Source: Sphaerolaimus hirsutus (lineage: Eukaryota > Nematoda > Chromadorea > Monhysterida > Sphaerolaimidae). From it: a stretch of 64,000 nt of DNA. Shown here piece by piece: positions 56,861-64,000 of the stretch. Below the pieces are notes generated by a model, which did no database searches, had not been told where the DNA came from, and saw nothing but the letters and a program-made list of their open reading frames with translations. The position numbers were made by a program, and so were the translations under genes. The stretch spans positions 22,517,785 through 22,581,784 of the forward strand of contig OZ038452.1 of assembly GCA_964036195.1 (NCBI GenBank), written 5' to 3'. Every line of letters begins with the position of its first letter. Positions within the stretch are counted from its first letter, which is position 1.

Positions 56861-59800
56861 TCAATCATCAAAATCCTCCAGTTCCTCATAGTAGTCTTCA
56901 TTGATCGCCTGAGAATGTGTGCAATTTCAGTATACCGTTCTATTTGTTAAAAAGAAGTAAACAGTTTACACCTATGAACATCTGTAATGGTAAACTTATA
57001 GAAAAGTTTCCAACTGTTTCCCAGATATATATATATGCACACTGGGGACTGTACATATCAATTACTGTAGAAATACTAAAAAGTCTAGTAGACACTGCAC
57101 ATAGAAACATGTACAACACCGAAAACCACAATTGAACCCAAGACGTACCGCCAGTCGTTTTGCGTAGCCCTCCTCATCCAAAGGGCAATTGCGCGGCGTC
57201 GTACCGGCGCGCGATTGGCGGATCGGCTGTGGCACGGTACGGCGCTGTTCACTGGTCGGCGGCGGTTCGCTTGTCTGCACATTTTCATACTGTAAACATA
57301 GATTACAGTACGAAGCAAAATATCGAAGCAATTTTCTATCCTAACCGTTTTGGTCCCGGCAGCCGCTTGCTCGCTCTTCTTTGCACTTTTGCGCGCGCTG
57401 GCCGGGGAACTGGCAGCAGTCTGATTCTGAGTTTATATTATCATTTTATAATGGCAACAAAGTTGTACAACAGAAGCACTGCAGACAGAAACTTACTGTC
57501 AGGCGGTACCGCTTCGCAGCACATTCTGTGTCCGGTACAGGCTGGCCAGTGCGTTTCTGGGCACTTTGCAACAGCACGACGCCATCGTCGTTCTCGCAGT
57601 CCATTTCAGCGGGCTGTAAAAAAGCGGATAGAATTTACTTGCTTCTTAACACTGAATTATAAGTAGGAAAAAAACACAGAAACTGTCAGTCACCTCGGCA
57701 TACTGCAGCTGTTGATGCTGCCGCTGCGGCGCCTGCGATGCCACAAACGAGTACGTGATGCCGTCTTCAGTGGCATCGACCTGGTGGCACGACTGCGAAT
57801 ATACATGAGAAATTTCAATTTGCATATGGTATTGCACATGAAGAAGTAATGAAATGTCTTACTAACGTTAACGTTTTGCAGGGCTTGCTGCAAGTGCTGC
57901 ACTTCAAAGCGGGTCGCCTGAAGCCTGGCAGCCAGGGCAACCTCGGAAGCCTGCCTTTTCATCAAGTGTGCGGCGATGGTCGTCGCTGTGTTCACATTCA
58001 CCGGTGACGTGTACGGCAAACTCGGTGCTTGCACGTTCTGTTGCGGAGTGGGCAATTTCTGCACGGTGGGCAATTTGCCCACCTCCGTCGGCACGGATTT
58101 CTTGGCTTTTTTCATAGACCCGGCAAGTTGGTCCAGTTGTTGCGTCGGCTGTAAGTACGATATGTCACTTTATCATAATCATAAAGAAATGCACTACTAC
58201 AAATAAGTACCACTGTGCACACTGATTTACCGAAATATGTATAAGAATGTGTAAATTGGATTTCATCAAAAGTAACAAGAAGTAAATCTTTTAAATTACA
58301 CATTTTCAATTTACCAAAAGATGCATCTTAAGTAGTTTGTTGACACAAAAGAAACAGTGCAATCCTCACAATTTCAGCCAGGTATTGTACCAGACTGTCA
58401 TCTGGGTCCGGTTCGGCAACTTTCGCCTCCTGCTGCGGAAACGCAAAGTTGCCCGGCTTTGTTTTCTGATGTAAGTAACATTAGTAGTTAGTACAGGGTT
58501 GTTAGTTACATGCTGTTTACGTACATCATGAAACACCACCGTTATACTCACCTGCACCGGCGTGACGTTGTAGTCCATTTCCGCGTTCTTTTGCGGCGCG
58601 GCGAGGGGCGACACAACGAGCCCGCTGGTCCTGCGGCGGCGGCGTTCGAGCAGCGCACTGCCAGACGGATTGGCAGGCGGAGCCGCAACGATCGGCAAAC
58701 TGGTCGTTCCAGTATTGGCGGATTCCTACGAAAAGTTAACATCATTTACGAAACGTTTCAAGTAAATTACTTTTTCCTACTTTTAAGTGGTGACGTTGAG
58801 ATACGTTCAAGGCAACAGTCCCGAAAACACACACACTCCATTCTCAAAATGTTTATCAATCAAATAACCTGGTTCATGATGAAGTCCTCGATCATGTCAC
58901 AGAACTTGTTCATATCGGCCTTCAGCAGCGTGTTGATCACGCCGATTTCCTGCTGCACCACGCCGATGAACCGGATGTTCTTGATGAAGGAGCAAATGCA
59001 GGGCAGTTTGCTGCGCTGCACGCTGTCCGCATTCACGCTTGTGCTCTGCAAATTAGCACATTTGAAAGATATGGTATAATTGACTGAATACATGACAATA
59101 AAGAATAGTTTACCGATTGGGTGCACTGCGACAGCATCCTTTCCATATTTTGGCGCATTGCACGGATCGCTGCAACGTCCATCTTGTCGATAATGGGCGC
59201 GAACTGTTTCAGCACGCTGTGAAACTGGGGGTTCCTCAACGGCTCGTGCTCGCGGCATGTCTGGCGGTGGTTACGGCAATTTAAAAAAGTGTATATTAAA
59301 AACGGGAAATAAAACTAAAATGGTCAAAACGTAACAGTTAACAAAAACAATTTACTATTACACTTTAACGTTAACACAAAGTACATTTTTATTCACTCCT
59401 TACAATTTTCCTGTTACATTCATGCAACTCGCACCTGGTTGTTGTCCTGCGCCATGATGGGCGCGTTGTCCTGCGCCATGATGGGCGCGTTGTCCTGCGC
59501 CATGTCGGGCGCCTCGTGAAAGTCCTCCGGCGGTGGGCTATCGACCGTTTGCACCGTCCCTGGCGCGGGGGGAACGGCACTCGCAGCCTGTTTCACTCGG
59601 TAATCCACGAGTTGCACCGCCATACTTTGCGGCTCAATTTTCTCCGGCGTGAACGTGCTTTTTACCAATTTGCCCATCATGATGTAGAAGTTTCCCTGGC
59701 ACACGTTGTGCCAGTAAACTTGCATTGCCCGGCGCCAATCGGTCGCTGTAAAGTGCACAACCACTGCTACAAACGTACAAACATAAAAACAACATTAAAT

Positions 59801-62455
59801 GATACATTTCAGTAAACCAACATCTACTGGCCTTTCCGTCTTTGAACACAATCATGGGCATGGTGGAGAACTGGATCATTTCTTCCGCCAGTTGCATAGC
59901 CTGGGCCTCCGATTGCCGCATTTGGTGCACCAGGGTAAACACGATGTCCGCCTTCAAGTCGGCTCGCACCTTGTCCAACTCGATTTTCCACGCATAGTGC
60001 CCCAGCTCGCGCCGGCTGATCTGAATAAACGTGTTGAAAAGGTTAGTACTGTCCCCAAACTGTGATAATTCACTGACGCAAGGCTTATCTGAATCAACCT
60101 GGGGCAGTGTTCCTGGCGCCACTTTCGGAATGGCGGCTTTTTGTTCAGCGGTGCGGCCCTGACTGCGCATGCGTTCCACGATGTCGGGAAACACTGAGTA
60201 GTTGTACCATTTTTGCGTAATGCAAATGCGAAGTTTACATCTACATGGCCCGGAAAGGGTAAACTCACCGGACTCGTCTGCATAGTAGTCCATGTGCTTC
60301 AGAGTCGCGAAATTGAGCTCCATGATCCTCTTGTAGTAGTGCGCCCCGAGGTCCTCGTTTGACACGCCGCTCAGACGGCCGCCGTAAAGTATGCGCGCTT
60401 GGGTCAACGCTCTCTGAAACGACAGTGAAACAGTGTTACGTGTACGGTGTAAAACAAAGTTGCTTACTTGAAACTGAAAGTAAAAGATTGTTTTCACTTG
60501 CTGTAAAACGGAAACTGAAAGCTGTTTGCACTTGCACAAAAACAAATACTGCGAAATGTTTTGCACTTGCCAGAAAAGGGAAACAGATACATTTCCCGCA
60601 CTTGCCGTAAAACGGCATACAGAAATTTGACACAGCAGTACTCGTCAACTGTAAACTGAGAAGTCTAAAACATGGTTAACCTTGAACTGCCGCTTTTTCG
60701 TGTCCCACATCGACTGCAACATGCCGCGGCGGGCCACCAGAGCGTTCTGGTTTGTTTTGGCGGACTCGTTCGCCACCTCGCGGGTCAACCACATCTTGTT
60801 GTCGGGGTAGTTGTCGTACGGGGGCTCGAAGTAGCTCTCCCTCGTGAAGTTGTTCCACGACCTGTTCACCGCCGGGTGATCGGACCGCTGAAAAAAGAAA
60901 TGAAAGAATGGTTACAGAAAGGAATCTTTAACTCTCAAATGAAAGTAAGCGGTAAACTGCAACTAACGTTCGTTTGCCTTTCCGGGTGATGCAGGTCGTA
61001 CTTGGTGCACTCCTTCATGCTCCAGCACCTGTGAGTAATGTACGTGTTCACAACGTCCATTTACTTGTGTGATAAAAAAATACAAACAGAAACAAACAGC
61101 GGGTATTTCTGGAACAGCTCGTGGAACTTCTCCCAGAATTCTTCCGATTTCTCGGCCGGAATCAGCACGCTCGGCCGGCCTCCGACGCCGACGCGGCTCA
61201 CATCGCCGGTAATCTGAGGTCACTCACACACCGTCTTAACTGTCCAGTATACTGTTTCCAGCCATGCACGTTTGTAAATATCCTGTTAAATACAGGTAGC
61301 CTTCCGGCTAACCGTTTTATCATGATATTGTACGAATTGCAAGGCAAGCAACAGTTTACATTTACTTGCAGACGGTGTGTGACTGTCACCGGTTTTTTCG
61401 GTTTTTTCCCGGCCACTTTCAGCTTGCTCGGGCGCTTTTCAGTCTTTGACTGGGCCACCGCCAGCGACCGCTCATCGTCATCGGATGGCGTTTGCGACCC
61501 GTCGTTGGGCCCGCGGCCGCCCGGCCCCAACGGATTCATTTCCTGAGTTACGGGAGGTATGTGAGATTGTCACGTAACTGAAAATGTATGGGAAAGTCAC
61601 AATTATGCACGATCCGGAACTATCCAAACCGAAGGGGTCCGAATCGTAAGCTACCTCTTGGTCATCATCCTGCTGGGTGAAGTCCTCCACCCAGTCCTTG
61701 TCCTTCTGTGGATCGTCCTCGTCCACTTGGCCATCCTGAAGCTGTTTCAGTTGCTTTGTGGCATTCACGCGAGAGCGGCGCACGCTGCTGTTGTTGCGGC
61801 CGATGACTGGCACTTGCTGTATACAAGAAAGTGCTACTGTAAATGCAAACTCTTCTTTTGAAAATGTCAAAAACGGTCATTTAAACGTACCACTTTAGCG
61901 ACCTGTGCAGCCAGCGCCCTCGTTTGCTCCTCCAGTCTCTTGGCATTTTCCTTCCTCCGCCTTTCCATTTCCACGTCCACTGCGCTCGGTGGCGACTTGG
62001 CGGTCTGACTGTACCGCGGCGTGATGAAGTCGTCATCATCGTCCTGCAGTTTACAACGCTAAGTTTACTGTTTCATGTAAAGAGAACTTAAAAAGAAGTT
62101 TACTACATCTGCGCATGCACATGGTAAACTGCAAACTTTGTGCTTGTAGGCATTCATAAATGTGTTTGGAACGGATTGCAGTTTACTTGAATGAGTTATG
62201 CCCCAGTAATTGCGTTTGACATATACATTATTTTGGTGAACTGACATGCATTCAAAGCTGATTTATGACGTTTCCAGCACACAGTTTGCAGTTCAGCGTG
62301 TGTACCCAAGTTAAATTAACCTCCCAGTCGTCCCACTTCACCTTGGCGCGCCCATTTTCTTTTTTCACGCGTTCTTCGTGCAGGCTCCTTTTGCTTTTGG
62401 ACGCCTTGCTCTTCAGCGCCACGTGTCGCTCGTACTCGAGCTTTGCCTGAGACAT
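56861..62455 (-). CDS. Large 21-exon gene, family not recognised
   Basis: Exons from 5' to 3': 62455-62321, 62043-61891, 61816-61655, 61542-61366, 61213-61098, 61028-60968, 60887-60681, 60413-60269, 60193-60099, 60020-59828, 59766-59435, 59260-59114, 59045-58869, 58725-58552, 58465-58370, 58148-57867, 57792-57694, 57613-57497, 57426-57346, 57289-57149, 56908-56861 (TGA). Every junction is GT-AG and phases agree, giving about 1045 codons. The first ATG (62455) is followed directly by TCTCAG|GC, so this exon may be internal and the true start may lie beyond. Features: charged N-terminus (KSKASKSKRS, DDDDDF); EEFWEKFHELFQKYP then CWSMKEC; Pro/Tyr-rich FEPPYDNYPDNKMW; helical middle; three MAQDNAPI-like repeats; basic ERRRRR; Gln/Pro-rich part; acidic end YYEELEDFDD. 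Composition suggests a nuclear protein; this is inference. Confidence 0.85.
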
Positions 62456-62469
62456 ATTTCAAAGTAGTG

Positions 62470-64000
62470 TTTTGCAGTGACAATTACACAGTGTTTTAAA
62501 ACACAGTGTGTTTCAAATTCATGTATACAGCAAGACTCGCTGGTGGATTTTAGAACGGTACAAATCGTGGAATGTGTCTATATAGTTACTGCTTGAAAGA
62601 TGAAATGTGTGGGTTCAAGCAAATCATGTTTACTGTGAGAACCCATATCCCGTGAAAGTCTGGGGTTTGGCATTCCCGATCCCCATCCCAATCCCCATCC
62701 CCATCCCCATCCCTTCTAAGTAAATTCCGTTTTAACCGTACTGAAAATAACACACTGTTTTTAAACACAGTGTGTTCCAAATAGAGGATGCATTTATGTT
62801 CTGGCAACCCATAGCAACGCTTGGTTCGCTAGAGAGTTTTGAATATAGAAATAGTGCAACGTGTGTATATAGTTACTGCTTGAAACATGATAGATGTGGG
62901 TTCAAGTCCCTATCCCGATCCCCATTCGTATGCCGATCCCGATCCCCATTCGTATGCCAATCCCGATCCCCATCCCGATCCCCATTCGTATGCCGATCCC
63001 GATCCCCATCCCGATCCCCATCCCGATAAGTAAATTCCCTTTGAACCGTTTTGAAAATAACACACTGTTTTTAACACAGTGTGTTCCAAATAACGGGAAG
63101 CTTGCCGTGTGGGCCTACACACAACTCGCTTAAATCTGTTGGAGAAATCAATTTGTATTGTAGAAATAGTGGAATGTGTGTATATAATTTGTGCTTGAAA
63201 CATGAAAGAAGCGGGTTCAAGCAAATCACGTTTACTGTGAGGAACGTGATTCCCATCCCGATTCCCATGCCCATCCCGATCCCAATCCCGATCCCGATCC
63301 CGATCCCGAAAACTCAATTCCCCTTGAATTCTACTGACAATGACACACTGTTTAAGTACAGTGCGTTTCAAATAAATTTTCGCTGTAATATTTTCATGTA
63401 AATACACGAATATTTGCACAATTTGTTTTGCTGTATGGAAGAAATCATGCAAGGTGTCTACAGTGTGTGCTTGAAACATGAAAGATTTGGGTTCAAGTCC
63501 CTATCCCAATCCCCATCCCGATCCCCATCCCGATCCCCATCCCGATCACAATCCCCATCCCGATCCCCATCCCGATAAGTAAATTCCCTTTGAACCGTAT
63601 TGAAAATAACACACTGTTTTTAACACAGTGTGTTCAAAATATTATGGGAAGCTTGTACGTGTGGGCCTACACACGACTCGCTAGAATCTCCATTTGTATT
63701 GTAGAAATAGTGGAATGTGCGTATATAAATGTGTGCTTGAAACATGAAAGAAGCGGGTTCAAGCAAATCACGTTTACTGTGAGGAACGTGATTCCCATCC
63801 CGATCCCCATCCCGATCCCCATCCCGATCCCAATCCCGATCCCGATCCCGATCCCGAAAACTCAATCCCCTTTGAATCCTACTGACAATGACACACTGTT
63901 TAACTACAGTGCGTTTCAAATAAATTTTCGCTGTAATATTTTCATGTAAATACACGAATATTTCCAGATTTATAGTGTTTTGCTGTATGGAAGAAATCGT
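62470..64000. repeat. Dimeric higher-order tandem satellite with ATCCCG tails
   Basis: The anchor ACACACTGTTTTTAACACAGTG recurs at about 62750, 63060, 63342, 63610 and 63891 (spacing ~310, 282, 268 and 281 bp). Alternate units share variants (GTTTAAGTACAGTGCG at 63342 and 63891; GGGTTCAAGC versus GGGTTCAAGTCCC), so the repeat unit is a ~550-bp dimer. Each unit has the phrase GCTTGAAACATGAAAGA, then GGGTTCAAG, then (ATCCCC/ATCCCG)n. It runs to the window edge. Confidence 0.85.

Noticed and set aside
62894-63133. PIPIPI and DRDRDW frames in the satellite
   Set aside because: Simple translation of ATCCCG/ATCCCC tails in tandem units.

Overview
The window is eukaryotic nuclear DNA from an animal. 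It contains spliced protein genes with GT-AG introns and AATAAA signals, and large AT-rich intergenic and intronic spaces packed with short inverted-repeat transposons. Three genes point to an animal, probably an ecdysozoan: a homologue of GPATCH2/GPATCH2L, a precursor that looks like an allatostatin-C (somatostatin-like) neuropeptide, and a seven-transmembrane receptor resembling the nematode serpentine Srt/Srx families. The species cannot be named from sequence alone.

Layout. About 1-6.2 kb holds a dispersed ~2 kb repeat, a 200-N assembly gap and several MITEs. A + strand gene for an unrecognised coiled-coil/RG-rich protein runs from ~6.4 to 12.75 kb. About 12.8-23 kb is repeat rich and includes a three-level nested insertion and the second copy of the 2 kb repeat. 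The two-exon AST-C-like gene lies at 23.05-23.93 kb (+). About 24-30.5 kb is gene-free with MITEs. The GPATCH2-like gene lies at 30.69 to ~37.7 kb (+). About 37.8-49.5 kb has no supported gene. The five-exon receptor gene lies at 49.63-53.16 kb (+). A 21-exon gene on the - strand lies at 56.86-62.46 kb; its exons join in frame into about 1045 codons, but I do not recognise the family. A dimeric higher-order satellite runs from ~62.47 kb to the right edge.

Mobile DNA dominates. At least eight elements have 8-bp target-site duplications that match perfectly once a nested insertion is removed (hAT-like, non-autonomous), and two more match at 7 of 8. A second superfamily starts TACCGTAT and ends ATACGGTA, in four sub-families. 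A third has ends reading GAAGGGTGTGC and 4-bp duplications. Many hAT-like elements are filled with arrays of one short word per family (GGCGCC, ATCCCG, GGAAAACG, GAAGTGC). Several elements sit in introns very close to splice sites.

The genes do not form an operon or an obvious pathway. The peptide gene and the receptor are both signalling genes, but nothing here shows that they are a ligand-receptor pair.
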